Below, piece after piece: positions 52,247 to 60,528 of a stretch of DNA of 64,000 bases; positions within the stretch are counted from its first letter, which is position 1, and each line of letters begins with the position of its first letter. Position numbers and translations under genes: made by a program. Under the pieces are notes generated by a model. It searched no databases and was not told the DNA's origin. It saw only the letters and a program-made list of their open reading frames with translations. Source of the stretch: Pseudoxanthomonas daejeonensis (GTDB lineage Bacteria > Pseudomonadota > Gammaproteobacteria > Xanthomonadales > Xanthomonadaceae); contig NZ_PDWN01000009.1 in the NCBI RefSeq assembly GCF_010093205.1, positions 1-64,000 of the forward strand. Reading direction: 5' to 3'.

Positions 52247-53521
52247 GTGATCCGCCCGAGCTGGGAAACCCGGCTTGCCTTGCTGTCGCTGTCCGGACAG
52301 GCGGTGTCCTACGCGCTGGGAATCGTCCTGGCCCGGCAGCTGGGCGTGGCGGGCTTCGAGAGCTACGTGGTGGCGGCCGCGGCGTTCATCCTGATGGTGA
52401 CGCTGGTTCCGCAGGGCCTGGAGAAGTTCACGCTCAAGCTCGTGCCGACGCTGCTGGAACACCGGCAGCACGACGTGCTGCGTGGTTTCCTCGGCTTCTC
52501 CTGCCGGCGGATCCTGTTGGGCAGCGCGCTGGTCGGCATCCCGGTCGGCCTGTGGGCGTGGCATGCACAGGACCTGCATGCGCAGACCCGCCTGGGTATC
52601 GTGATCAGTTGCGTGTCGCTGCCGGCCGGCGCCCTGGTGCACCTGGTGCTGGAAGTGCTGGCCGCATCCGGCCGCGCCATGCCGGCCACGCGGGTGTTCC
52701 GGCTGGTGGTGCCTGGCACCGTGCTCGCGCTGGTCGGCCTCGCCCTCGCGTTGTCGCTGGAACTGCATGCGCCGGCGGCGATCGCCGCCTGGGGTGTGTC
52801 CTGGTGCGTGGCGCTGGTGCTGATGGCATGGCAGCTCCGCCGCGCACTGCCGCCACCGGTGTATTCGGTCGCGCCGGTCGTCCAAGCGGAGCGCTGGGCG
52901 CGGGAGGCGCGGCCGTTCTGGGCCTACCGCGTCTCGCTCGCGATCTTCGCCCAAGGGGGCATCATCGCCCTGGAGTGGGGGCAGGCCCCGGCGAGCGCGG
53001 TGGGCGGTTTCGCCGCCGCGTTCAGTACCGCGGCGATCGCGCAGGTGCTGGCCACCGCGACCAACCGGGTCTATGCAAGCCGGCTGTCGCTGCTGCTGGA
53101 GCGGGGCGACATCGACGGGATCCGTCGCCTGCGCCGCGAGCGCCTGCGCTGGCTGGCGATGCCGCTGCTGGTCTACCTGCTGGTGGTGTTCACCTTCGCG
53201 CCGGAACTGATCGGTCTGTTCCGGCCGGAATTCGTCGCCGATGGTGCGCCTGCGCTGCGGATACTGGCTGCCAGCACCGCGTTGAGCACGGTGCTGGCGA
53301 TGGCGCCGACCTATCTCAAGCATCGCGGTGATAACGGCGCGCTGTTCCGCAGCGTGGCCGTCGCCGCGCTGCTGCAAGTCATGTTGCTGATGCTGCTGGT
53401 GCCGCGCCTGGGCGCAACCGGCGCGGCGATCGCCTGTGCCATCGCCAGCACGCTGCTGTACGGCGCCCTTGCCCACCGCGCGCACCGGGCGCTGGGACGA
53501 CTCCAGCCGCCTTCCGCCTGA
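52247..53521 (+). CDS. Polysaccharide flippase-like membrane protein (MOP/MATE superfamily)
   Basis: A 424-residue integral membrane protein with about 12 hydrophobic segments, starting at a GTG (GTGATCCGCCC). The N-terminal pattern SYALGIVLARQLGVAGFESYVV is that of Wzx/lipid-linked oligosaccharide flippases, and the C-terminal end has RLGATGAAIACAIASTLLYGAL. It would move a lipid-linked glycan across the inner membrane. No glycosyltransferases flank it, so the cargo is unknown. An upstream ribosome site is weak; it may be read as a separate unit from the porin, 91 bases away. Confidence 0.85.
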   Translation: MIRPSWETRLALLSLSGQAVSYALGIVLARQLGVAGFESYVVAAAAFILMVTLVPQGLEKFTLKLVPTLLEHRQHDVLRGFLGFSCRRILLGSALVGIPVGLWAWHAQDLHAQTRLGIVISCVSLPAGALVHLVLEVLAASGRAMPATRVFRLVVPGTVLALVGLALALSLELHAPAAIAAWGVSWCVALVLMAWQLRRALPPPVYSVAPVVQAERWAREARPFWAYRVSLAIFAQGGIIALEWGQAPASAVGGFAAAFSTAAIAQVLATATNRVYASRLSLLLERGDIDGIRRLRRERLRWLAMPLLVYLLVVFTFAPELIGLFRPEFVADGAPALRILAASTALSTVLAMAPTYLKHRGDNGALFRSVAVAALLQVMLLMLLVPRLGATGAAIACAIASTLLYGALAHRAHRALGRLQPPSA

Positions 53522-53527
53522 GGGGAT

Positions 53528-53543
53528 GCCGCCCGAAGGCGGC
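53528..53543. terminator. Short GC hairpin between convergent genes
   Basis: GCCGCC-CGAA-GGCGGC; on the minus strand the loop reads TTCG, a very stable tetraloop. No T-run follows, so any role in ending transcription is tentative. Confidence 0.4.
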
Positions 53544-53548
53544 GCACC

Positions 53549-53893
53549 TCAGACCGCGGCGGTCACCACGATCTCGACCTTCCAGTCGGGCTTGGCCAGC
53601 GCGGCCTGCACCGTGGCGCGCGGCGGCGTGTGCCCGGCGGCGACCCAGCCGTCCCAGGCCTGGTTCATGCCGGCGAACTCGGTGAGGTCGGCCAGGAAGA
53701 TCTCGGCTCGCAGGATGCGCGACTTGTCGGTACCGGCCTGGGCAAGCAGCGCGTCGATCGCCTCCAGGACCTGGCGGGTCTGGCCGACGATGTCCTGCGA
53801 GGTGTCTTCCGGAATCTGTCCGGCGAGATAGGCGACGCCGTTGTGGACGGCCAGTTCGGACATGCGCGGACCGACTTCGAAACGCTGGATCAT
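53549..53893 (-). CDS. RidA-family enamine/imine deaminase
   Basis: A 114-residue protein of the YjgF/YER057c/UK114 family that hydrolyses reactive enamine/imine intermediates. Typical features: SELAVHNGVAYLAGQIPEDTSQDI, VLEAIDALLAQAGTDKSRI, and PPRATVQAALAKPDWKVEI, where the Arg of PPRA is the substrate-binding residue. The ATG at 53893 (MIQRFEVG) has AGGAG upstream, and in-frame extension before it is not used. Likely a Rid2/Rid-subgroup form rather than RidA proper, since the sequence after the Arg reads ATVQ. Cytoplasmic. Confidence 0.9.
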   Translation of the reverse strand: MIQRFEVGPRMSELAVHNGVAYLAGQIPEDTSQDIVGQTRQVLEAIDALLAQAGTDKSRILRAEIFLADLTEFAGMNQAWDGWVAAGHTPPRATVQAALAKPDWKVEIVVTAAV

Positions 53894-53971
53894 GGGGGGG
53901 CTCCTTGCGAGGGTCTCGGGAATCACGTCGGCGGTTGACCGCGACGGCGGCGCAGCATACACCGGCGGCCT

Positions 53972-54388
53972 TCAGCGGATGCGCAGGGGTTCCAGCGTCG
54001 CGGCGCTGGCGGCGAGCAGCCGCCGCAATACCTCGGGCGAGGCATCCGAGAGCCGTCGCAGGTACAGGCATGATTTCCCGGCGCGATGGCGCCCCAGTTC
54101 GGCCAGCAACGCCTGGCGCCCGTCGAAGCCGTCCATCAGGTAGATCGACAGTTCCTTCGCTCGCGGGGAGAAAGCGAGCAGTGGCCAGGGCAACTGGCGG
54201 CCATCGGCATAGCGCTGGGCGTACTGGCCGAAGCCGACGATGTCGCCGCCCCACACCACCGGTGGCTCGCCGGTCACTTCCTGCATGAGCTCCACCAGCG
54301 CACGCGCTTCGGTGCGGCGAGGTTCGACGAACCTGCCGAGGAAATCCTCGACAGGCTCACCGGTCGGGCGTGTCTTTGGTTCGGTCAT
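53972..54388 (-). CDS. DUF1801 family protein
   Basis: A 138-residue cytoplasmic protein. The core motifs EPVVWGGDIVGFG-type (PVVWGGDIVGFGQY), LLAFSPRAKELSIYLMDGF and AGKSCLYLRRLSDA are those of DUF1801, whose fold is shared with the YdhG group. Function unknown. It reads on the same strand as the RidA gene, 78 bases downstream. The ATG at 54388 starts MTEPKTRPTGEPVEDFL. Confidence 0.85.
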   Translation of the reverse strand: MTEPKTRPTGEPVEDFLGRFVEPRRTEARALVELMQEVTGEPPVVWGGDIVGFGQYAQRYADGRQLPWPLLAFSPRAKELSIYLMDGFDGRQALLAELGRHRAGKSCLYLRRLSDASPEVLRRLLAASAATLEPLRIR

Positions 54389-54458
54389 GGCGTCCGCATC
54401 GGTCGATCAGCGCACGGATACCCGATGTACCGGCGCCCTGGTCACGGCAGCCGTGGGC

Positions 54459-54908
54459 TCAGCCGCACTTGAACCGCTCGCCCAGGATGTTGGCGCAGCC
54501 ATCATCGGCCAGCCACGTCCAGTACCAGCTGTCGAAGCCGCCCTCGGGATAGTTGCCGCCTCCACCCGGGCCGTACTGCAGCACGATGGTGTACCGGTAG
54601 TTGGCTCCGCCCGATTCCTTCACCGGTTCGCCCGCCTCGTTGGCGAGGACCCAGTAGCGGATCGGGATCGGGGCGACCATGTGCGCCTGGAAGCTGCCGG
54701 TGCCGTCGGCGGCGAGCACGATCTTCGGCTCGCCCTGCTTTTCGTAGAGATACTCGCCCACGACTCCGTCGGGGATCGCACTGGTCTTCCACACCGTGGC
54801 GCCATTCAGCTCGATGCTGTCCACCACCGGGGCCGCGCCGGCATGGGTGGTCGCCAGCAACGCCAGCAGTGCGCCGGCAATGATCCCGCTCCTGTTCCGC
54901 CTGGCCAT
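54459..54908 (-). CDS. Exported hypothetical protein, 149 aa
   Basis: Signal peptide MARRNRSGIIAGALLALLATTHAGA, then about 120 residues of beta-rich sequence with several Trp and two late Cys (DSWYWTWLADDGCANILGERFKC), which could form one disulphide. A repeated Gly motif (YGPGGGGNYPEGG) lies near residue 115. I do not recognise the family. The ATG at 54908 has GGGGGA upstream. Transcribed divergently from motA; the 120-base gap contains the sigma-28 promoter of motA but no sigma-28 site facing this gene. Confidence 0.8.
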   Translation of the reverse strand: MARRNRSGIIAGALLALLATTHAGAAPVVDSIELNGATVWKTSAIPDGVVGEYLYEKQGEPKIVLAADGTGSFQAHMVAPIPIRYWVLANEAGEPVKESGGANYRYTIVLQYGPGGGGNYPEGGFDSWYWTWLADDGCANILGERFKCG

Positions 54909-54975
54909 CGCGTCCCCCTGTGGACGAGTCGTCGGTTCCCGGAGTCTAGCGCAGGTCGCGGGCCCCAACTTCGCC

Positions 54976-55002
54976 TCAACTTCGCCGCGACCGTGCCGAT
55001 AC
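54976..55002 (+). promoter_or_regulatory. Sigma-28 (FliA) promoter of motA-motB
   Basis: Plus strand: TCAA, 15 bases, GCCGATAC, the same boxes and spacing as upstream of motC and ycgR. The predicted start is near 55009, giving a 20-base leader before the motA ATG at 55029. Confidence 0.85.
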
Positions 55003-55028
55003 CGGACCGACCCCAACCGCGCGCCGTC

Positions 55029-55883
55029 ATGCTCATCATCATCGGCTTCATCATCGTCATCGTCAGCGTGCTCGGGGGCTTCGTCCTGTCGCACGGCAAG
55101 CTCGCCGCGCTGTGGCAGCCCTACGAGGTGCTGATCATCGGCGGCGCGGCGTTCGGCGCGTTCCTGGTCGCCAACCCGCTCAAGGTGGTCAAGGCGGCGA
55201 TCATCGGCATCCCCGGGCTGCTCAAGGGCGCCCGCTACAAGCGCAACGACTACGTCGACATCCTGTCGATGGTCTACGACGTGCTGGTCAAGGCGCGCAA
55301 GGAAGGCATGATCGGGATCGAGAAGGACATCGACAATCCCGGGTCCAGTCCGGTGTTTTCCAAGTATCCCAAGCTGCTGGCCGACCACCACCTGATGGAG
55401 TTCACCACCGACTGCCTGCGGCTGATGGTCAGCGGCAACATGGAGCCGCACGAACTGGAGCAACTGCTCGAGATCGAGGTCGAGACCCACCACCAGGAAG
55501 CCGCCGAGCCGGCGCACGCCCTGCAGGTGCTGGCCGACTCCCTGCCCGGCTTCGGCATCGTGGCTGCGGTGCTGGGCATCGTGGTGACCATGGCGTCGAT
55601 CGGTGGCGATGTCGCCACCATCGGCCACCATGTCGCCGCCGCGCTGGTCGGTACGTTCCTGGGCATCCTGCTGGGGTATGGATTCGTCGGCCCGCTGGCT
55701 GCGTCGATGGCGCACCGCGCCCACGAGGAAGGAAAGGCATTCGAGATCATCAAGATGGCGCTGGTGTCGAGCCTGCGTGGCTATCCGCCGAGCGTGGCGG
55801 TCGAGTTCGCGCGCAAGCTGCTGTTCTCCGACGTGCGCCCGGCGTTCGCCGACCTGGAAGCACACCTGCGCAGCAACCGCTGA
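55029..55883 (+). CDS. motA: Flagellar stator protein MotA
   Basis: Inner-membrane proton-channel subunit of the primary stator, 284 residues (E. coli 295). Four membrane segments are visible (1-20, 32-50, about 170-190, 200-220), with the conserved Pro-containing TM3 entry DSLPGFGIVAAVLGIVVTM and the charged cytoplasmic loop between TM2 and TM3 that touches the rotor (RKEGMIGIEKDIDNP). The ATG at 55029 (MLIIIGFIIVIVSVLGGF) fits the family start. motB follows after six bases. Confidence 0.96.
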   Translation: MLIIIGFIIVIVSVLGGFVLSHGKLAALWQPYEVLIIGGAAFGAFLVANPLKVVKAAIIGIPGLLKGARYKRNDYVDILSMVYDVLVKARKEGMIGIEKDIDNPGSSPVFSKYPKLLADHHLMEFTTDCLRLMVSGNMEPHELEQLLEIEVETHHQEAAEPAHALQVLADSLPGFGIVAAVLGIVVTMASIGGDVATIGHHVAAALVGTFLGILLGYGFVGPLAASMAHRAHEEGKAFEIIKMALVSSLRGYPPSVAVEFARKLLFSDVRPAFADLEAHLRSNR

Positions 55884-55889
55884 CCGGCC

Positions 55890-56870
55890 ATGGACAAGAA
55901 CCAGCCGATCATCATCCGCCGGGTCAAGAAGGTCAGCGGCGGCCATCACGGGGGCGCGTGGAAGGTGGCCTATGCCGACTTCGTCACCGCAATGATGGCG
56001 TTCTTCCTGGTGATGTGGCTGGTCGGCATCGCCAGCAAGGAGCAGAAGGCCGCGGTCTCGGAGTACTTCAAGAATCCCAGCGCGGTCGAAGGCACCGCGG
56101 CCATCCCGGGCACCAGTTCGCTCGGCCCGGGCGGCGCGTCCGACAAGCTGATCCCCACGGCCAATGCCCTGTCGATGCCCGGCGGCATCGGGCCGAAAGT
56201 GGGCGAGCCTGGCGAGGCCACCCGCAGCCGGATCCCGAGCGAAGCCGACGCCGATGCGCGTGCCGCCGCCGCGGCAGAAGACCGGCGCCAGCTGGAGGAA
56301 CTGCGCAAGGACCTGGAAGCGGCCGTCGAGAAGAGCCTGGCGCTGGCTCCGTTCAAGGACCAGCTGCTGATCGACCTCACTCCCGAAGGCCTGCGCGTGC
56401 AGATCGTGGACCGGCTCAACCGGCCGATGTTCGACCTGGGCAGCTCGAGCATGAAGGACTACACCATCGAGGTCATGCACGAGCTCGGCACGCTGCTCTC
56501 GAATACGCCGCACAAGATCGCCCTCGCCGGCCACACCGATGAGACGCCGTTCCAGGCCCCGCGCGGGTACGGCAACTGGGAACTGTCGAGCGATCGCGCC
56601 AATGCGGCGCGCCGTGCCCTGCTCGAGGGCGGCCTGGACGAAGAGCGGATCGCGCGCGTGGTCGGGCTGGCCTCGTCGGTGCCTTTCGACCGCAATGACC
56701 CGCGTGCGCCGATCAACCGCCGGATCAGCATCGTCGTGCTGAACCGCACCCCGGACGCCGTGCCGGATGCGCTGGCCGCGCCGCCGGCCAGCGCGCCGAC
56801 CTCACCTGCAACGGAGCCGGTAGACACCCGGACCGGCACCGGTGCGGTCACCGCCACCGCCCACGGATAG
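55890..56870 (+). CDS. motB: Flagellar stator protein MotB
   Basis: Peptidoglycan-anchored partner of MotA, 326 residues. The basic cytoplasmic start is followed by a single membrane helix with proton-carrying Asp30 (VAYADFVTAMMAFFLVMWL), a linker and plug region, and a C-terminal OmpA-like domain (LAGHTDETPFQAPRGYGNWELS, RVVGLASSVPF, NRRISIVVLN) that binds peptidoglycan. The Ala/Pro/Thr-rich tail is typical of the group. Encoded six bases after motA, so translated from the same sigma-28-driven message. Confidence 0.96.
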   Translation: MDKNQPIIIRRVKKVSGGHHGGAWKVAYADFVTAMMAFFLVMWLVGIASKEQKAAVSEYFKNPSAVEGTAAIPGTSSLGPGGASDKLIPTANALSMPGGIGPKVGEPGEATRSRIPSEADADARAAAAAEDRRQLEELRKDLEAAVEKSLALAPFKDQLLIDLTPEGLRVQIVDRLNRPMFDLGSSSMKDYTIEVMHELGTLLSNTPHKIALAGHTDETPFQAPRGYGNWELSSDRANAARRALLEGGLDEERIARVVGLASSVPFDRNDPRAPINRRISIVVLNRTPDAVPDALAAPPASAPTSPATEPVDTRTGTGAVTATAHG

Positions 56871-56908
56871 GCATACACTGGCCGCACGCAGGACACCGGG
56901 AGATTGCC

Positions 56909-58027
56909 ATGCTGAACAGCTGGACGATGATCGCTGCGTTGGCGCTTGCGCCTGCCGCCGCCCCCGATGACGGTGGTCATCCGCCCCCGCCGGCGTCCGT
57001 GCCCACGACCGCGCAGGTGATGGCCGTCCCCGACGAACTTCGCGAGCAGGTCAGGCAGCGGGTCGTGCTGCCGGGCGGGTCGCGCGACCAGAAGCTGGAA
57101 CGCCTGGCCGGCTATGTCTTCGGCGACGATGGCCTTGCGCTGGAATACGACAACGAAACCACGCGCACGGTTTCCGAGGTCTACCGCGACCGCAAGGCCA
57201 ACTGCCTCTCCTTCACCCTGCTGTTCGTCGCACTGGCGCGCGAAGCCGGGCTGGAGGCGCAGGTGCAGGAAGTGGGCGAGGTGCTGGCGTGGTACCAGGA
57301 CGAAGGCGTGATCTACAACGCCAACCATGTCAATGTCGGCGTGCGCACCACCATGCAATGGCAGGTGGTGGACGTGGATACCAACATCCTTGCCGCGCGC
57401 AACCGCCCGCGCGGGATCACCGACCAGCGCGCCATGGCGCACTTCCACAACAACCGGGGCGCCGAGCTGATGGCCGCCGGCGATCCGCTCGGCGCCCGCT
57501 CCGCGCTGCTGGCCTCGCTGGCCGACGCGCCCGATTTCGTCCCGGCCTGGAACAACATGGGTGTGCTCCTGTTGCGCCAGGGCGACTCCCGGGGTGCCGA
57601 ACGTGCCTACCTGACCGCGCTGCGGACCAAGTCAGATCACGCGGCCACGCTCAGTAATCTGGTAGGCCTGTACCGGCGCGCGGGCGATGCACGCATGCAG
57701 CGCCGCTACGAGTGGCGGCTGGACCGGGTCCAGGCCACCGATCCGTTCCACCAGTTCATGATCGCGCTGGAATGCGAGAACGACGCCCGGTACGACTGCG
57801 CCATCGCCCGCTATCGGCGCGCGATCCGCCTGCAGGGCGAGCAGCACCAGTTCCATTTCGGCCTGGCACGCGCCTACTTCCTGTCCGGGGACCTGTCGCG
57901 CGCGCAGCGCGAACTCGGCCGGGCCTATACCCTTGGCGGCAACGAGCAGGTACGCAGCGTCTACCGGCAGAAGCTCGACGGCCTGCGCCGCTGGCGCGAG
58001 CAGGCGTCGAGCCAGTTCCGCCCCTGA
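56909..58027 (+). CDS. Exported TPR protein with transglutaminase-like N-terminal domain
   Basis: A 372-residue protein with a short signal-like N-terminus (MLNSWTMIAALALAPAAA), so probably periplasmic. Residues about 85-160 resemble the transglutaminase/cysteine-protease fold (RKANCLSFTLLFVALAREAGLEA, HVNVGVRT, VVDVDTN), with Cys, His and Asp in the usual order. Residues about 165-350 hold tetratricopeptide repeats (NNRGAELMAAGDPLGARSA, WNNMGVLLLRQGDSRGAERA). The combination is a known but uncharacterised type. It starts 38 bases after motB but lacks a sigma-28 site of its own. Confidence 0.8.
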   Translation: MLNSWTMIAALALAPAAAPDDGGHPPPPASVPTTAQVMAVPDELREQVRQRVVLPGGSRDQKLERLAGYVFGDDGLALEYDNETTRTVSEVYRDRKANCLSFTLLFVALAREAGLEAQVQEVGEVLAWYQDEGVIYNANHVNVGVRTTMQWQVVDVDTNILAARNRPRGITDQRAMAHFHNNRGAELMAAGDPLGARSALLASLADAPDFVPAWNNMGVLLLRQGDSRGAERAYLTALRTKSDHAATLSNLVGLYRRAGDARMQRRYEWRLDRVQATDPFHQFMIALECENDARYDCAIARYRRAIRLQGEQHQFHFGLARAYFLSGDLSRAQRELGRAYTLGGNEQVRSVYRQKLDGLRRWREQASSQFRP

Positions 58028-58040
58028 ACTACGAGGCAAG

Positions 58041-58271
58041 ATGGAAAACGTCGATTTCGAGCTGGAAGGTGAGTACGTCGAACTGAACCAGCTGCTCAAG
58101 CTGGCCGGGATCTGCGACAGCGGCGGTGCCGGCAAGGCCCTGGTGGCCGACGGTCAGGTCCAGGTCGATGGTGCGGTCGAGCTGCGCAAGACCTGCAAGA
58201 TCCGCGCAGGTCAGCGCGTGGAATGCGACGGGGTCTCGATCCGGGTATTGCCCGGCCCCCTGCCCGCCTGA
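58041..58271 (+). CDS. S4 RNA-binding domain protein, YbcJ/RlbA-like
   Basis: A 76-residue single S4-like domain: VELNQLLKLAGICDSGGAGKALVADG then VQVDGAVELRKTCKIRAGQRVE. It matches the YbcJ family of ribosome-associated S4 proteins. The ATG at 58041 has GAGG close upstream and lies 13 bases after the TPR gene, suggesting one transcript. Expected to bind RNA, target unknown. Confidence 0.88.
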   Translation: MENVDFELEGEYVELNQLLKLAGICDSGGAGKALVADGQVQVDGAVELRKTCKIRAGQRVECDGVSIRVLPGPLPA

Positions 58272-58314
58272 GCGGTATCATTCCGCCAGGAACTTGCGCG
58301 ACGGGGGACGCCGC

Positions 58315-59448
58315 ATGCCTACCGGGGTTTCCCTGGATCCAGACACCGATGCGCCGCCGGGTTCCGCGACCGGGCTGACTTCTGCCGCCTCCGGGCGACA
58401 GGCGCGCATGCCACGCCAGGTCTATCCGCTGCGCGTGCTCGGCATGGGCCTGGGCGGTATCGCGCTGGCCGCGGTCCTGTACGAGAACAATGCCGGCATC
58501 GGATCCTGGGCATGGCTCGGGTTCACTGCCCTGCTGTGGCCGCAGCTGGCCCTGTGGACGGCGCTGCGCAGCCGGCATCCGCACCGGGCCGAAGTGCGCA
58601 ACCTGCTGTTCGATTCGGCGCTGGCCGGGATCTGGGTGCCGCTGATGCACTTCAACCTGCTGCCCAGCGTGCTGCTGCTGACCCTGGCGACGGTGGACAA
58701 GATCAGCACCGGCGTGCCGCGGCTGTGGCTGCAGTCGCTGCCCGTGATGCTGGCGGGGATGGTGCTGGGCAGCGTGGTGGCGGGCCTCGCGTTCCAGCCC
58801 GCCACGAGCATGCTGGTGATCCTGGCCTGCCTGCCGATGCTGCTGATCCACACCATCGCGGTGAGCCTGGCGGCCAACCGCCTGATCGCCCGGATCCGCG
58901 AGCAGAACCGCGCCCTGGACCAGTTGCAGCGCATCGATGCGCTCACCGGCCTGGCGGGACGCCGCCACTGGCAGCAGCAGGCCGAGGCCGCGCTTCGCCG
59001 GCTGCGCGACGACGGGACCGTGGCGACGCTGCTGATGGTCGACATCGACCGCTTCAAGGACATCAACGACCAGTACGGCCACGCTTCGGGCGATGACGTG
59101 CTGCGCCTGGTGGCTGGCCTCCTGCGCCGGCGCCTGGGCGATGCCGACAATGCCGGGCGCTTCGGTGGCGACGAGTTCGCGGTCGTGCTGGCCGGCATCG
59201 GGCGCGACGAAGCGTTCGCGATCGCCGAAGGCATGCGCCGCGACGTCGAGGCCGCCGAGACCTCCGCCCGGCACGCTGGCGGCTTGCGCTGTTCGGTGAG
59301 CATCGGCGTGGCCGAGGCCGATCCTGCCGATCCCGGCCTGCGCCAATGGCTGGAGGCCGCCGATCGGGCGCTCTATGCGGCCAAGCATGCCGGTCGCAAC
59401 CAGGTCGCCGCGACGCCCGTGCGGGACCGGAGCGACCGCATCTCCTAG
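58315..59448 (+). CDS. Diguanylate cyclase with MASE2 membrane domain
   Basis: A 377-residue inner-membrane enzyme making c-di-GMP from two GTP. The N-terminal MASE2-type sensor (PLRVLGMGLGGIALAAVLYEN, about five membrane helices, residues 40-195) is followed by a coil and a GGDEF domain with the active-site GGDEF at 284-288 (RFGGDEFAVVLAG). The product-inhibition motif RxxD, expected just before it, reads GDAD, so allosteric inhibition is probably absent. The ATG at 58315 has GGGGGA upstream. It could feed the YcgR-type brake encoded at 3042, a link by inference only. Confidence 0.92.
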   Translation: MPTGVSLDPDTDAPPGSATGLTSAASGRQARMPRQVYPLRVLGMGLGGIALAAVLYENNAGIGSWAWLGFTALLWPQLALWTALRSRHPHRAEVRNLLFDSALAGIWVPLMHFNLLPSVLLLTLATVDKISTGVPRLWLQSLPVMLAGMVLGSVVAGLAFQPATSMLVILACLPMLLIHTIAVSLAANRLIARIREQNRALDQLQRIDALTGLAGRRHWQQQAEAALRRLRDDGTVATLLMVDIDRFKDINDQYGHASGDDVLRLVAGLLRRRLGDADNAGRFGGDEFAVVLAGIGRDEAFAIAEGMRRDVEAAETSARHAGGLRCSVSIGVAEADPADPGLRQWLEAADRALYAAKHAGRNQVAATPVRDRSDRIS

Positions 59449-59494
59449 AATGCCCGGGCGGCGATCGCGCCGGCCACGCAGGAGCATCCGCGGG

Positions 59495-60109
59495 ATGAGG
59501 GAACGTCTGCCCGTATGGGTGCAGGACTGGCTGGGCACGGTGTTGCCGATCGGCGAAGTGTTGCTGGTGCTGGTGGTTGCCTGGGTCCTGCAGCGCCTGG
59601 TTCGCGCGGTCGTGCGCCGCCTGGTCGCGCATCGGGGCCTGCCACCGGAGATGGCGGCGGTGCTGCGCCGCGTATCCGCCACCCTGATCGCCTGCGCCGC
59701 GCTCCTGCTGGTGCTGGAGCGGCTGGGTGTTTCCGGCACGGTCCTTTGGACCGCGTTCACCGGCTTCGCCGCGGTGGGTGCGGTGGCGTTCTTCGCCGCA
59801 TGGAGCGTGTTGTCCAACATCTTCTGCACGGTGCTGATCTTCAGCACGCGGCCGTTCCGCCTGCAAGACCACATCGAGGTACTCGAGAACGGCGAGAAGC
59901 CGGGACTCAAGGGCCGCGTAATCGACATCAACCTGATCTTCACCACCCTGCAGGAGGTGGCCGTGGACGCCACCGACGAGGGCAGCGTCCTGCAGATACC
60001 CAACAGCCTGTTCTTCCAGCGCACCGTGCGCCGATGGCGTGGCCACCAGGTGCCACAACGGTGGCTCGCTCCGCCGCCGCCCGATCCTGCAACGCAGGAG
60101 AGGCGCTGA
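59495..60109 (+). CDS. Small MscS-like mechanosensitive channel
   Basis: A 204-residue protein with three membrane helices. The MscS pore segment GFAAVGAVAFFAAWSVLSNIFCTVLIF and a following beta domain (FRLQDHIEVLENGEKPGLKGRVIDINLIFTTL) end in IPNSLFFQ, the IPN motif of the family. It ends soon after, so it lacks most of the C-terminal vestibule domain of E. coli MscS. The ATG at 59495 is about 10 bases after GGAG. Convergent with the DksA-like gene. Function as a channel is likely, gating unknown. Confidence 0.85.
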   Translation: MRERLPVWVQDWLGTVLPIGEVLLVLVVAWVLQRLVRAVVRRLVAHRGLPPEMAAVLRRVSATLIACAALLLVLERLGVSGTVLWTAFTGFAAVGAVAFFAAWSVLSNIFCTVLIFSTRPFRLQDHIEVLENGEKPGLKGRVIDINLIFTTLQEVAVDATDEGSVLQIPNSLFFQRTVRRWRGHQVPQRWLAPPPPDPATQERR

Positions 60110-60138
60110 CGCGACGCACCCTGTCCGCGCGATCGCGG

Positions 60139-60402
60139 TCAGCGCAACTGGCTGTCCTTGCTGCCACGGCGATTGAAGCCGCTGAAGCCGTTCTCTTCGT
60201 CATGCGCTTCCTGGCAGGCGACGCACAGGCGCACCCCGGGCACGGCGCGGCGACGCGCGACCGGTATCGGCGCGTCGCACTCCTCGCAGCGCTCCAGGCC
60301 GGGCCCCTGCGGAAGTTGCCGGCGCGCGCGTTCCACGGCGTCCTTCACCGTCGCGTCGATCTGCTCGTTGACCGCGTTGTCGCCTGCCCAGCCGGTTGCC
60401 AT
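60139..60402 (-). CDS. DksA/TraR-type C4 zinc-finger protein
   Basis: An 87-residue protein with the four-cysteine zinc finger of the TraR/DksA/YbiI group: CEECDAPIPVARRRAVPGVRLCVACQ. It lacks the long coiled-coil of full-length DksA, like YbiI and TraR. Such proteins may bind RNA polymerase at the secondary channel; this one's role is unknown. The ATG at 60402 starts MATGWAGDNAVNEQID. Confidence 0.9.
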   Translation of the reverse strand: MATGWAGDNAVNEQIDATVKDAVERARRQLPQGPGLERCEECDAPIPVARRRAVPGVRLCVACQEAHDEENGFSGFNRRGSKDSQLR

Positions 60403-60528
60403 GGCGCTGTCCTCTTACGCTTTCGACCCAGCGTGCCCCCCTCACGATGAACCGTGGCCGAGCCACGGCTTCGTGGCTCATCCGGCCTTGTCGCGGGGTG
60501 ATTGGGCCCGGCCTCCGACGCGAAGATC

